This document shows positions 1 to 8,843 of a stretch of 41,991 nt of DNA, piece after piece. A program made the translations under genes and the position numbers. The notes beneath the pieces were generated by a model. That model worked only from the letters and a program-made list of their open reading frames with translations, was not told the DNA's origin and ran no database searches. How positions within the stretch are numbered: position 1 is the first letter of the stretch; each line of letters begins with the position of its first letter. This DNA comes from Betaproteobacteria bacterium (GTDB taxonomy: Bacteria > Pseudomonadota > Gammaproteobacteria > Burkholderiales > SG8-41): the NCBI GenBank assembly GCA_947476215.1, contig CANJQI010000025.1, forward strand, positions 1-41,991. Direction: 5' to 3'.

Positions 1-1
1 G

Positions 2-994
2 CTACTCTTCGCGTATGCCCGCGTCCTTGATCACTTTGCTCAATCGCGCCATATCCGCTCTTCGCAATTCGTCGAGATATTCGGGAGTGCTGCCGACGAC
101 TTCCGCGCCAGAGGCGACAAATTTTTCCCTGATATCCGGCTGATTGATGATGCGTTGAATCTCCGCGGCCAGCCGCTTGACGATAGCCTCGGGCGTCCTG
201 GCCGGCGCCCATGCACCGGTAGGTATAGCCAACACCATGCCCGGCACGGTCTGCGCGACCGTCGGCAACCCCGGAACCAGCGCGGAAGGCTCCGCGGTGG
301 TAACCGCCAGCGCTCTCAGCCGGCCTGACTTCATATGCGGTAGTGCAGGGCCCAAAGACCCAAACATCACCTGCACTTCGCCACCCAACAGCGCATTGTT
401 CGCCGGCCCGTTGCCCTTATACGGAATATGCACAATGTTGACCGCCGCAACGGATTTGAACAATTCGCCGGCCAGATGATTGGTCACCCCTATCGGTCCT
501 GTAGAGTAGTTAAGCGCACCTGGTCTGGACTTTGCCAGTGCGACCAATTCCCTGACGGATTTGACCGGCAGTGATGGATGCACCACCAGCAGCAGCGGAG
601 CGCTCATGATTACGCTGACCGGTGCAAAATCTTTGACCGGGTCCCAGGCTCGCGCCCTCAACAACGGCGAGATCCACAGCGCGTTTCCCGCGAACAACAA
701 GGTATAACCATCGGCAGGCGCCTTCGCCACCATTTCCGTCGCGATTATTCCCGGGCGATTCTCGATTACGACTTGCTGCCCCAGACCGATCGTAAGTCCC
801 GGAGCTACCAGACGCGCCGCGAAGTCGTTACCACCACCGGGTTCGGAGGTGATAATGCGGATGGATTTGGCGGGATATTCCTGCGCTGAAACCGTCGCCA
901 ATCCGAACATCAGAACCAAGCACGGCAGTCCTCGCAGAATAGCCGCTACGCCTCGCCGGAACAGGAATTCCGATAACAGGCGAGGAAAGTTCAT
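2..994 (-). CDS. Bug/TctC-family tripartite tricarboxylate transporter substrate-binding protein
   Basis: A 330-residue periplasmic solute-binding protein, normal length for the Bug family, which captures small carboxylates or related solutes. A signal peptide covers about residues 1-37 (hydrophobic stretch, then VSA before QEYP). Family signatures are the glycine-rich EPGGGNDFAARL loop, ENRPG, the VHPSLPVKSV segment, HIPYKGNGP and the C-terminal KDAGIREE. It is the last gene of a four-gene minus-strand operon. Its ATG overlaps the stop of the upstream amidohydrolase by 4 bp (ATGA), which suggests translational coupling. No TctA/TctB membrane partner is nearby. Family is certain; ligand is unknown. 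Confidence 0.93.
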   Translation of the reverse strand: MNFPRLLSEFLFRRGVAAILRGLPCLVLMFGLATVSAQEYPAKSIRIITSEPGGGNDFAARLVAPGLTIGLGQQVVIENRPGIIATEMVAKAPADGYTLLFAGNALWISPLLRARAWDPVKDFAPVSVIMSAPLLLVVHPSLPVKSVRELVALAKSRPGALNYSTGPIGVTNHLAGELFKSVAAVNIVHIPYKGNGPANNALLGGEVQVMFGSLGPALPHMKSGRLRALAVTTAEPSALVPGLPTVAQTVPGMVLAIPTGAWAPARTPEAIVKRLAAEIQRIINQPDIREKFVASGAEVVGSTPEYLDELRRADMARLSKVIKDAGIREE

Positions 995-2700
995 TTCACA
1001 CCAGCAGCTGACGACCGCAGAAGCTTTCCAGCCAGCGCGCCCGTATGTTCGCCATCAACAAATGCGACTTTGCCGGCAACCACGGTGGCCTTGATGCCGG
1101 AGGCCTTTTGCTTGAGCCGCTGTGCGCCGGTCGGAAGATCGGCGACGATCACCGGCACTTCGGGGGCGATTTTGTCGGGGTCTATGACATTGATATCCGC
1201 CACGCACCCGGCACGCAACAGGCCGCGCCCCGTGAATCCCCAGGCTACCGCCGGGGCGAGCGTCACCATTCTGACGGCTTCTTCTAGGGTAAAGGCCTGA
1301 CGCTCGCGCACCCAGTAGGCAAACAAATGCGTATGTATCGAGGTGTCCATGATCAAGCCGACATGCGCTCCGGAATCGGTGAATGTCATGACGGTACGCG
1401 GGTGACGCAGGGACGTCAGCAATTCCTCGTCATCCTTGGCACGCGTGGCGGGATTGAACTGCATGAACAATTGATTGAAGTTGGATGCCAGCGCGAGCTC
1501 TATCATGAGTTCGACAGGGTCAATATTGCGCATTGCCGCCAGTTCCGCCACCGAGGGATTGGGCAGTACAGCGCTCTTGACCACATGCATATTCTGAAAA
1601 TCGGGCTTGCGTGGCTGTCCCGAGGCTGTCTTGTAGACGCCGTTCTTCGCGGAGTCGACCAGGCGTTTTCTAAGCTCGGGTTCGTGCAGCAATCGTTGCT
1701 GTTCGTCTATCGGCAATTTGCGCAGCGTGTCCCACACGGGAAGATCGTCGAACTGCAAATGCCCCTTGAAGGACAACATGTGCGTGATGCCGCGCGTATG
1801 CGTCTGACCGAACATGCGGCCGCCCGCTGCCGCGACCGCATCGATAAGACGTAGATTGTCCATGGCGCCCGGTCCTCCGGGCGGTGTTCCAAACGTGATC
1901 GGAACACCACTGTCCACGGCGAGCGCGAGCAAGGTATCGTTGAGCACCTTGCGCACCGCGGGATCCGCGCAGCGCGTAGCATCGCGCTCGCGAGCCAGTT
2001 CGAATACGCCATGCCCTTCCTGCCCCATGACGTTCACCAGGCGGCACACTTCGTCCCACGTTGCCTGTAGTGATGCAACAGGACCGTCCTTGGGTGTTCT
2101 ATGCGTATTCGAGCGCGATGTCGTAAAGCCTATGGCTCCGGCATTCAGAGCATCGCGCAATTCATGCTCCATCGCACCCATATCATCGGGCGTCGCCGCC
2201 TGCTCAAAAGCACGCTGACCCATGACGTGCGTGCGCAACGCCGAATGTCCGACGTTGGCGGCATAGTTAAGCGCCTTGGGCACCTTATTCACAGCGTCCA
2301 TGTAGTCCCGGAACGTGGTCCAGTCCCATGGAATGGCGGCTTCCATGGCGGGACGCGAAATATCCTCCGCGGATTCGAGATTGTTTATGATCAGATCGCG
2401 CATGGCCAGTGATCCGGGCGCCAGCGAAAATCCGCAGTTGCCCATCACGGCAGTGGTCACACCGTGCCAGCACGAACAGCTGCCAATAGGGTCCCAGAAT
2501 ACCTGGGCATCCATATGGGTGTGTCCGTCTATGAACCCGGGCGTGACAATATGTCCCGACGCGTCGACCTCCTGCGCGCCTTTTGTATGTATACGGCCTA
2601 TCGCCTCAATGCGATTACCGCTGATTCCGACATCCGCCCGATAGCGCGGCAATCCGGAACCGTCGATGACAGTGCCGTTGCGAATTACGAGATCGTACAT
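991..2700 (-). CDS. D-aminoacylase-like amidohydrolase (N-acyl-D-amino-acid deacylase family)
   Basis: A 569-residue metal-dependent hydrolase of the amidohydrolase superfamily, likely cytoplasmic and cleaving an amide or cyclic amide bond. After the N-terminal beta-sandwich (YDLVIRNGTVIDGSG) comes the metal motif GHTHMD (H60, H62). VMGNCGFS (C89) matches the cysteine metal ligand of D-aminoacylases, and TDSGAHV near residue 440 carries the catalytic Asp. I chose the ATG at 2700, preceded by CGGGAGAA, because 19 extra codons upstream are atypical for the family. It lies 25 bp after the flavoprotein gene and overlaps the next Bug gene by 4 bp. The true substrate could be another N-acyl or lactam compound. 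Confidence 0.88.
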   Translation of the reverse strand: MYDLVIRNGTVIDGSGLPRYRADVGISGNRIEAIGRIHTKGAQEVDASGHIVTPGFIDGHTHMDAQVFWDPIGSCSCWHGVTTAVMGNCGFSLAPGSLAMRDLIINNLESAEDISRPAMEAAIPWDWTTFRDYMDAVNKVPKALNYAANVGHSALRTHVMGQRAFEQAATPDDMGAMEHELRDALNAGAIGFTTSRSNTHRTPKDGPVASLQATWDEVCRLVNVMGQEGHGVFELARERDATRCADPAVRKVLNDTLLALAVDSGVPITFGTPPGGPGAMDNLRLIDAVAAAGGRMFGQTHTRGITHMLSFKGHLQFDDLPVWDTLRKLPIDEQQRLLHEPELRKRLVDSAKNGVYKTASGQPRKPDFQNMHVVKSAVLPNPSVAELAAMRNIDPVELMIELALASNFNQLFMQFNPATRAKDDEELLTSLRHPRTVMTFTDSGAHVGLIMDTSIHTHLFAYWVRERQAFTLEEAVRMVTLAPAVAWGFTGRGLLRAGCVADINVIDPDKIAPEVPVIVADLPTGAQRLKQKASGIKATVVAGKVAFVDGEHTGALAGKLLRSSAAGVK

Positions 2701-2725
2701 ATTCGTTCTCCCGAGATTGACCAGA

Positions 2726-4153
2726 TCAACGTCCGCCCGCCGCACACTCGGCGGCAAGCAGGCCGAACACCACGGCTTTCATCAAACCACCAACATAACC
2801 GACCGCCGGCCCGCCTTCCAGTCCGCCGGTGGTGGCACCGGCCGCGAACAAGCCAGGTATCGGCGTGCCGTTCGCATCCAGCACGCGCGCGTTACCGTCT
2901 ATGCGCACACCACCCATGGTATTGGTCATGCCGGCACATGCAGGCGCGCCGTAAAACGGCGGCACTATCACCTGTTGCGCCTTGCGCCGCTTGTTGCTGC
3001 GCACCGGAGTGAGCGAACCGATAGTTGCCGCTGCCACGGCGGCATTGTATGCCGCGACGGTGCCTTCAAGCCCCGTCGCGTTCATTTCAAGTTTGTGTGC
3101 GAGTTCGGCCAGCGTGTTTGCCTTGTGCAAAGTGCCGCCCGCGGTCACCAGAGTCGGATTGGGAGCCACCGCCGCCGCGCGTCCGGAGTCATGCCAGATC
3201 ACTTCATCGAACACGACGGTCGTGCCCAACGGGTCGGCTTCGCGCGCAATCGCATTCGCCATGAACACGCCGCCTAGACCTTCATCGGCGATGCGCCGGC
3301 CTTCCCGATTGAGCAGCAACCCGGCAGCGGCGAGCAAATCAAGTTGCGGGTACGGCCAGATGCGGTCGTTATGCATCGCGTCGCGGCACAGGATATGCCC
3401 ATAGAATGCATTCAGCGCGGTGATGTCCGCGCCCGCTTCGCGCGCCATGCGCATACCATCGCCAACACCGGTACCTGCGCCGCGCTGCTTGACCGCCTCG
3501 GGCTTGGGCGTCAGGTGGCTCAGCGCCATCTCGCGATTGCCCTGAAAACCGCCGTCGGCGAGTACGACAGCGGACGCGCGTATCGTGCGCACCGCAATGT
3601 CGCTGCCTACCACGCGCACGCCACGGCAATGCCCTTGCTCCATGACCAGTGAAGACACGCTGGTGCCGCGATGCACGGCACCGCCGCGCTTTACCAGGTT
3701 TTGTTCCAGCAGGCGCAGCGTCACGTCCGCGCCGCGGCCCTTCCATTCGAGGTGCGTGACCGGCGGCCGCACCGGCGCCAGTATCCACGCACGCGAACCT
3801 ATATCCGCGCGCTGCATGCTGGGATCCAGTCTCGCAAAGCGCGCGCCTTCCGCCTGCAGCCACTCCAGACCGCGCTTGCAGTTGCTGACGATGGCCTTCG
3901 CCAATGCCGGACTGGCGTGGCCTTCGGTGATTTCGTTAATGGCGCTCAACAGTTCTTCCGCGGGATTTGCAGGGTCCTTGTAGGAGATATGCATCAACCC
4001 GCCGGAAAACCGCGAATTGCAGCGGTAAGCGTCCTCGCTGCCGCGCTCGATGACCGCCGTGCGCAGCCCCAACTGCGCACCGCGATATGCCGCGATCATG
4101 CCCGCAAAGCCGCCGCCCACGCTTACCAGATCGTATTCTGCATCTCCCGGCAT
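2726..4153 (-). CDS. FAD-dependent dehydrogenase, fumarate reductase/tricarballylate dehydrogenase-like
   Basis: A 475-residue flavoprotein of the fumarate reductase/succinate dehydrogenase flavoprotein superfamily (TcuA- and ketosteroid-dehydrogenase-like). VGGGFAG at residues 12-18 is the dinucleotide-binding loop, with the acidic residue E36 in VIERG. The C-terminal region has TMGGVRID, GLFAAGATTGG and a glycine-rich end that closes the FAD site. It probably introduces or removes a C-C double bond in a carboxylic acid. It lies 3 bp after the first Bug gene and 25 bp before the amidohydrolase, so the products likely work on one substrate. The substrate is inferred only from family and context. 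Confidence 0.87.
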   Translation of the reverse strand: MPGDAEYDLVSVGGGFAGMIAAYRGAQLGLRTAVIERGSEDAYRCNSRFSGGLMHISYKDPANPAEELLSAINEITEGHASPALAKAIVSNCKRGLEWLQAEGARFARLDPSMQRADIGSRAWILAPVRPPVTHLEWKGRGADVTLRLLEQNLVKRGGAVHRGTSVSSLVMEQGHCRGVRVVGSDIAVRTIRASAVVLADGGFQGNREMALSHLTPKPEAVKQRGAGTGVGDGMRMAREAGADITALNAFYGHILCRDAMHNDRIWPYPQLDLLAAAGLLLNREGRRIADEGLGGVFMANAIAREADPLGTTVVFDEVIWHDSGRAAAVAPNPTLVTAGGTLHKANTLAELAHKLEMNATGLEGTVAAYNAAVAAATIGSLTPVRSNKRRKAQQVIVPPFYGAPACAGMTNTMGGVRIDGNARVLDANGTPIPGLFAAGATTGGLEGGPAVGYVGGLMKAVVFGLLAAECAAGGR

Positions 4154-4156
4154 GGT

Positions 4157-5143
4157 TCATTCCTTCATGTTGATTTCGCGTTCCTGCACGAGTTTGCGCC
4201 AGCGTCCAAGCTCCGTAACCAGCAACTGCCTGAACTGCTCGGGTGTGCTGGCAACGGCCTGAGTGCCATCGAGAACCAGTTCGCTGGCGACGTCCGGTTG
4301 TTTGAGCGCCTTGGCCAGTTCAGTATTGAGTTTGGCAACGATGCTCGGCGGCGTGCCCGCAGCCGCGACTATGCCTACCCAGTTGATGGCGTTGTAGTCG
4401 GGCACACCCTGCTCGGCCAGCGTCGGCAGATCGGGTACCGCGGGATTTCGGTTCAGTGACGTGACGCCGATCGCCCGCACCTTGCCTGAAGCAATCAGCG
4501 GTTTCATGAACGTCACGCTGGCGATGACGCCCTGCACCCGGCCGGTCATCAGATCGGCCACGTAATCCGGCCCGCCTTTATAGTGAATGTAGAATGCCTT
4601 GCTGCTGGTTGCGCTGTGTATCCACTCCGCAGCCAGGTGATTGAAACTGCCGGCGCCGGTGGTGGCAATATTAAGCGCCCCTGGGTTGGCCTTCGCGTAG
4701 GCGATGTATTCACGCACGGATTTCACAGGCAAACCTGCATTGACGACCAGAAGGTACGGCGCGCTGGTCATCAGCGAAATTGGCGAGAATCCCTGCACGG
4801 GATCGAACGCCAGATCCTTGTATTGCAGCGGTGCAATGGTGAAGCTGGGGGAAACGATGAGCAGTGCGTAGCCGTTCGGCGCGGACTTGGCTACATAAGT
4901 TGATGCGATGGTTCCGCCGGCGCCGGGCTTGAAGTCAACCACGAACGGCTGCCCGAGACTGTCACCCAGCTTCTGCGCGTACATGCGTGCAAATCGATCG
5001 AAGCTCGCGCCCGGCGAATTCGGCACAACGAGAGTGACAGGCTTGGAGGGATAAGCGGCAGCGGATTCCTGGGCCTGGACAGAACACGCCAGCAATGGGG
5101 AGAACAACACCGGCATCAATGACAAAAATAATTTTAACCACAT
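4157..5143 (-). CDS. Bug/TctC-family substrate-binding protein
   Basis: A 328-residue Bug protein and the first gene of the minus-strand operon 5143-2. The signal region is residues 1-24. It contains LLAC (C20), a weak lipobox-like match, and then VQA-QE, a signal peptidase I-like site, so a periplasmic protein is more likely than a lipoprotein. Signatures are PNSPGASFDRF, FKPGAGG, VNAGLPVKSV, IHYKGGPDYV and the AAAGTPPS loop. The loop has Ala-Ser instead of the usual Gly-Gly, so its ligand pocket differs from most neighbours. TTTTTCTCC beside the ATG reads as a GGAGAAAA ribosome-binding site on the coding strand. Confidence 0.92.
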   Translation of the reverse strand: MWLKLFLSLMPVLFSPLLACSVQAQESAAAYPSKPVTLVVPNSPGASFDRFARMYAQKLGDSLGQPFVVDFKPGAGGTIASTYVAKSAPNGYALLIVSPSFTIAPLQYKDLAFDPVQGFSPISLMTSAPYLLVVNAGLPVKSVREYIAYAKANPGALNIATTGAGSFNHLAAEWIHSATSSKAFYIHYKGGPDYVADLMTGRVQGVIASVTFMKPLIASGKVRAIGVTSLNRNPAVPDLPTLAEQGVPDYNAINWVGIVAAAGTPPSIVAKLNTELAKALKQPDVASELVLDGTQAVASTPEQFRQLLVTELGRWRKLVQEREINMKE

Positions 5144-5358
5144 GATTTTTCTCCAGTAAATGTAATCTGAAGCGGTTCGTGCCCGATCGTACCGGTGACT
5201 GGCATGATATTGTTTCCTCCTGCGTCCGCGCGCGGTTCCGGTTCAAGGCGCGCGCGATCTGGCTACTGCTTGAAGCATAGCATGAAGGCTTTGTTTCCGG
5301 ATTCCGAAACGCGCACGGACAACTGTCGGCACATGGACTGCCGTCGCTGAATCAAAAA

Positions 5359-5388
5359 TTCACACCTTTCAATGCGCTGACGTATCAT
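5359..5388 (+). promoter_or_regulatory. Candidate sigma70-type promoter for the SDR operon
   Basis: TTCACA at 5359-5364 and TATCAT at 5383-5388 are separated by 18 bp and lie 43 bp upstream of the SDR start, in the 287-bp divergent gap between the two operons. This is a consensus match only. The rest of the gap (5144-5358) shows no gene; an imperfect palindrome around 5287-5302 might be an operator. Confidence 0.4.
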
Positions 5389-5430
5389 ACACATTACATG
5401 ATTCGCAATCAGCAGCGACAGGAGTAACCG

Positions 5431-6210
5431 TTGCAAGCGAAGTACCTCGAAGCAACATTTGGCCTGAACGGACGCACTGCGCTGATTACGGGCGCCGCCG
5501 GTGGATTGGGACGTGCCATCGCGGCTGCGCTGGGACGCGCGGGTGCGCGCGTTGTAATCAATGGCCGTGATCCGGCACGGTGCACCGATGCGCAGGCGAC
5601 ATTGGTCAAACAGGGCATAGACGCACTGTCTACTCCGTTCGACGTGACCGACGACGCGGCAGTCGCTGGCGCGGAAGCGACTTTGCGTGAGCAAGGCATC
5701 AATGTCGATATCCTGATAACGGTCGCCGGCGTCCAGAATCGCAAGCCCGTTACGGACATGACGCTCGCCGAGTGGAAAGCGCTGATGGATGTGCACGTCA
5801 ACGGCACTTTCACCTGCGTAAAAGCGTTTGTGCCGGGTATGCTGGCGCGCGGCTACGGCCGCATCATCCTCATGTCCTCGGTGGCCGGCGAGGCCACCCT
5901 GCCCAACGTCCCTGCCTATGCCACGGCCAAGGGCGCCATTGGCGCATTCACGCGAGCGCTCGCCGTCGACTATGGCGGGCGCGGCATTACCGTCAATGCG
6001 CTCGCGCCCGGATTTGTGCGCACATCGTTGACACGCGCCCTTCAGGACAACCCGGATTTTCAGAAATATCTGACGGATTCGGTGCCGGCCGGCCGCTGGG
6101 GCGAGCCCGACGACATCGGGCCGGCCGTCGTATATCTGGCCTCACCGGGCGCTTCATTTGTCAACGGCCACATCCTGACCATAGACGGCGGCATGCTGGC
6201 GAAATTGTAG
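5431..6210 (+). CDS. SDR-family NAD(P)-dependent oxidoreductase (gluconate 5-dehydrogenase-like)
   Basis: A 259-residue classical short-chain dehydrogenase/reductase. The Rossmann motif TGAAGGLG is at residues 20-27. The catalytic Ser is S149 or S150 and the active-site pair is Y163/K167 (YATAK). IDGG near the C-terminus is typical of the family. The usual NNAG motif is changed to TVAG (97-100). The start is a TTG at 5431 with AGGAG six bases upstream; there is no suitable ATG. It is the first plus-strand gene after the divergent promoter region and is followed 30 bp later by a MITE. It probably oxidises a hydroxy or reduces a keto group of the substrate used by the neighbouring CoA ligase. 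Confidence 0.9.
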   Translation: MQAKYLEATFGLNGRTALITGAAGGLGRAIAAALGRAGARVVINGRDPARCTDAQATLVKQGIDALSTPFDVTDDAAVAGAEATLREQGINVDILITVAGVQNRKPVTDMTLAEWKALMDVHVNGTFTCVKAFVPGMLARGYGRIILMSSVAGEATLPNVPAYATAKGAIGAFTRALAVDYGGRGITVNALAPGFVRTSLTRALQDNPDFQKYLTDSVPAGRWGEPDDIGPAVVYLASPGASFVNGHILTIDGGMLAKL

Positions 6211-6240
6211 CGTAAATGGGCGAGCCATTCTTCCTCGGGG

Positions 6241-6405
6241 CATGCGTATCTACACATCTTTTTCCTCCCCTGTGCACGCAGTCACGGCGTAGGATGGGTC
6301 GAGCGCAGCGACACCCATCGAACAGCCTCCGTAGAAACATGCCGCAGCTGATGGGTTTCGTGCCTCAACCCATCCTACAGGGGCAAAAATGTGTAGATGC
6401 GTATG
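6241..6405. mobile_element. 165-bp MITE with nested palindromes, copy 1
   Basis: A non-autonomous element bounded by imperfect terminal inverted repeats of the form CATRYGYATCTACACAY. The flanks TCCTCGGGG (6232-6240) and CCCTCGGGG (6406-6414) form a 9-bp target duplication with one mismatch. Inside is an 11-bp perfect inverted repeat, GTAGGATGGGT at 6289-6299 and ACCCATCCTAC at 6368-6378. Each half also folds into its own GATGGGT/ACCCATC hairpin, so the core is REPIN-like. It matches 41231-41395 at 143 of 165 positions without gaps. No transposase is encoded. It sits 30 bp downstream of the SDR stop and may act as a terminator. Confidence 0.85.
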
Positions 6406-6414
6406 CCCTCGGGG

Positions 6415-6462
6415 AGAGCGTAGCGAGGGGCGCGTAAGCCGGAAGAGGATGAGGGCGCGATT
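6415..6462. repeat. REP-like sequence flanking MITE copy 1
   Basis: The stretch after the MITE reads AGAGCGTAGCGAGGGGCGCG and later GATGAGGGCGCGAT. It resembles dispersed REP-type repeats, and its ATGAGGGCGC part recurs in the opposite orientation near 10891-10900. The MITE may have inserted into a pre-existing REP. The assignment rests on resemblance and one shared short motif. Confidence 0.35.
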
Positions 6463-6500
6463 TCGCCAACTTTGTAATTCTAATGTTCTGTGAGTACTCC

Positions 6501-6800
6501 ATGTTCCACCACATCGTATTAATGGAATTCACCGCGCAGGCCGATGAAGCGTTCTTCATCAAGGTCGAAGCGTTTTCCGAACGGATACGCCGCACCGCCC
6601 CCGCGCTGCACCGCTATGTTTTCGGCAGGAACGTCGCCGCACGCAGCGACGGACTGAGCCATGCAATCATCGGCAGCTTCTCCAGTGCCGCCGATCACGA
6701 CATCTATCAGGCATCGGCCGTGCATCAGGAAATGAAGGCTTACATGATCCCGTATATCGCACGCATCGTGGTATGTGACTTCGACGAGGATCACCCGTGA
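6501..6800 (+). CDS. Dabb (stress-responsive A/B barrel) domain protein
   Basis: A small 99-residue ferredoxin-like dimeric alpha/beta barrel protein. The opening MFHHIVLMEF and the late AYMIPYIARIVVCDF strand are typical of Dabb proteins, which act in ligand binding or as small non-redox enzymes. I chose the ATG at 6501 because it aligns with family starts and has GTGAG six bases upstream; an upstream in-frame ATG (6483) lacks a ribosome-binding site. Its TGA overlaps the GTG of the CoA ligase (GTGA), so the two are translationally coupled. Function is inferred from context only. Confidence 0.8.
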   Translation: MFHHIVLMEFTAQADEAFFIKVEAFSERIRRTAPALHRYVFGRNVAARSDGLSHAIIGSFSSAADHDIYQASAVHQEMKAYMIPYIARIVVCDFDEDHP

Positions 6801-8716
6801 ACGAAACACGCGGCAGCCAGCTCGGCCGTTTTCTGAAGCGGCATGACATCGCAGACTACCAGCGTCTGTGTGACCAGGCGGCATCCGATCCCGAGTGGTT
6901 CTGGCGTTCGGTGATGGAATTTCATGACCTGCATTTCTTCAAGCCGTACGAGCGCCTGCTGGACGTTACCAACGGGCCGGAATGGGCGCAGTGGTGTATC
7001 GGCGGCACGACCAACATCGCGTATAACTGCCTGAACCGCACCATCGCCACCGGACGCGGCAATCACGCCGCCATCATCTGGGAAGGTGAGAACGGCGAGC
7101 AGCGCACACTCACCTACGATGAGTTGGCCTCGCTCACCTCGCGCGCGGCGGGCGGATTGATGAAACTCGGATGCGGACGCGGCGATGTGGTGGGTCTATA
7201 CATGCCCATGATCCCCGAGACCATCGCCGCCTATCTGGCCATCGTAGGCATCGGCTCCATCGCGCTGCCGCTGTTTTCGGGATTCGGCGCGCAGGCGATC
7301 GTCGAACGCTTCGCCGATGCGAAGGCGAAGGTGGTGGTAACCGTGGACGACACCTATCGGCGTGGCAAGAAGATGTCGATGCTGGAGGTGATGGACTCCG
7401 CCGTGCCATCCCTGCCGGCGCTGGAACACATTATCGTGGTCGAACGTCACGCCGAAAGCACGATAGTGGAAGATGCCCGGCATATTTCGTGGCGGCACTT
7501 TATCGACAGCGCTACCGCAATGACGCCCGCGGAACTTCCCGCGGAAACACCGGCGATGATCGTCTACACCTCGGGCACCACCGGCAAACCCAAGGGCACG
7601 GTACACTCGCATTGCGGATTCATGACCAAGGTCGCCCTCGACTTCGGCCTCATCCTCGACCTGCAAGCGCAAGATCGCCTGCTGTGGATGAGCGACATGG
7701 GCTGGCTGACCGGCCCCATACTCGCGGTGGCCGTGCCGTTGATGGGGGCCACGCTGGTGCTCGCCGAAGGCGTGCCGGATTATCCGGAGCCAGGCCGGTT
7801 ATGGAAAATGGTCGATGCCCACCGCATCAGCTTCCTCGGCGTTGCGCCGACCATGATCCGCGCCTTCATGCAGCAGCCGCCGGAGACCGTCAGGCAATAT
7901 GACCTAAGCTCACTGCGCATCACCGCGGCCACCGGTGAACCGTGGACGCCGGAAGCGTGGAACTGGTTCTGCCGCGAAGTGGGCCACGGCAGAGTGCCGC
8001 TGCTTAACTACTCGGGCGGTACGGAAATCGGCGGCGGAATACTTGCCGGCACGGTGCTGCACAACAACCTTGAGCCGTGCGCATTTGCCGGCCCCATCCC
8101 CGGCATGGGCGCTGTTGTCGTCGACGAACAGGGCAATAAGGTCGCAAGGGGACAGGTCGGCGAACTGGCGTTGTCCGTACCTTCAATCGGACTGACGCGG
8201 GGATTCTGGCAAAACCGCGAACGTTACATCGAGACCTACTGGTCGCGCATTCCCGGCCTGTGGGTGCACGGCGACTTCGCATCCATAGACGAGCAAGGCC
8301 TGTGGTACATCCACGGCCGCTCTGACGACACCATCAAGATCGCCGGCAAACGCATCGGTCCCGCCGAGGTCGAAGCCGCCCTGCTCTCGACCGGAAAAAT
8401 CGCCGAAGCCGCAGCCGTCGGCGTGCCGGACCCCATCAAAGGATCATCGGTAGTGTGCGTGTGCGTGCCGGCCAGAAATGTGATCGCCGATCAGGCACTG
8501 ATCACCGTACTGCGCGATGCCACCGTCGCGGCGCTGGGCGCATCGTTCCGCCCCAAGGATGTGATATTCGTATCCGACCTGCCCAAAACACGAACCATGA
8601 AAATCATGCGGCGGCTTGTGCGTTCGGTGCTGCTGAATGAAGCGACCGGTGACTTGTCGGGGCTGGTCAATCCGGATTCCGTCGACGAACTCAGAGCGCA
8701 AAGACAGCAAGCCTGA
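6797..8716 (+). CDS. AMP-forming acyl-CoA synthetase (acetyl-CoA synthetase-like)
   Basis: A 639-residue ANL-superfamily ligase that activates a carboxylic acid through an acyl-adenylate to its CoA thioester. The phosphate-binding loop YTSGTTGKPKG is at residues 257-267. NYSGGTEIGG is the A5-type motif. LWVHGDF and GRSDDTIKIAGKRIGPAEVE are the adenylate and hinge motifs. The C-terminal lysine K602 in TRTMKIMRR corresponds to the catalytic (acetylation-regulated) Lys. Length and the N-terminal extension match acetyl-/propionyl-CoA synthetases. The start is GTG with GAGGA upstream, overlapping the Dabb gene by 4 bp. The substrate is probably a short or branched acid, but this is not determinable here. 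Confidence 0.9.
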   Translation: MNETRGSQLGRFLKRHDIADYQRLCDQAASDPEWFWRSVMEFHDLHFFKPYERLLDVTNGPEWAQWCIGGTTNIAYNCLNRTIATGRGNHAAIIWEGENGEQRTLTYDELASLTSRAAGGLMKLGCGRGDVVGLYMPMIPETIAAYLAIVGIGSIALPLFSGFGAQAIVERFADAKAKVVVTVDDTYRRGKKMSMLEVMDSAVPSLPALEHIIVVERHAESTIVEDARHISWRHFIDSATAMTPAELPAETPAMIVYTSGTTGKPKGTVHSHCGFMTKVALDFGLILDLQAQDRLLWMSDMGWLTGPILAVAVPLMGATLVLAEGVPDYPEPGRLWKMVDAHRISFLGVAPTMIRAFMQQPPETVRQYDLSSLRITAATGEPWTPEAWNWFCREVGHGRVPLLNYSGGTEIGGGILAGTVLHNNLEPCAFAGPIPGMGAVVVDEQGNKVARGQVGELALSVPSIGLTRGFWQNRERYIETYWSRIPGLWVHGDFASIDEQGLWYIHGRSDDTIKIAGKRIGPAEVEAALLSTGKIAEAAAVGVPDPIKGSSVVCVCVPARNVIADQALITVLRDATVAALGASFRPKDVIFVSDLPKTRTMKIMRRLVRSVLLNEATGDLSGLVNPDSVDELRAQRQQA

Positions 8717-8801
8717 ATTGCCGCAGTTCCGATTTGATCGGACGGCAAGTGCCCGCCTGCGGGCCCAAAAACTAGATGTCGAAGTGGAAGAGGAAGATGG
8801 C

Positions 8802-8843
8802 GACGAAGACGAAGACGAAGACGAAGACGAAGACGAAGACGAC
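8802..8843. repeat. GACGAA hexanucleotide tandem repeat
   Basis: Six perfect GACGAA units (8802-8837) plus a degenerate GACGAC, located 85 bp after the CoA ligase stop. In one plus frame they read as alternating Asp-Glu and on the minus strand as Ser/Arg runs. Neither open frame has a start context or recognisable flanking domain, so I treat this as a simple-sequence repeat prone to slippage, not as a gene. Confidence 0.8.

Noticed and set aside
6216-6437. Small plus-strand open frame in the MITE, with a similar one at 41284-41472
   Set aside because: The similarity comes from the repeat itself. The frames run out into unrelated flanks, and neither has a ribosome-binding site.
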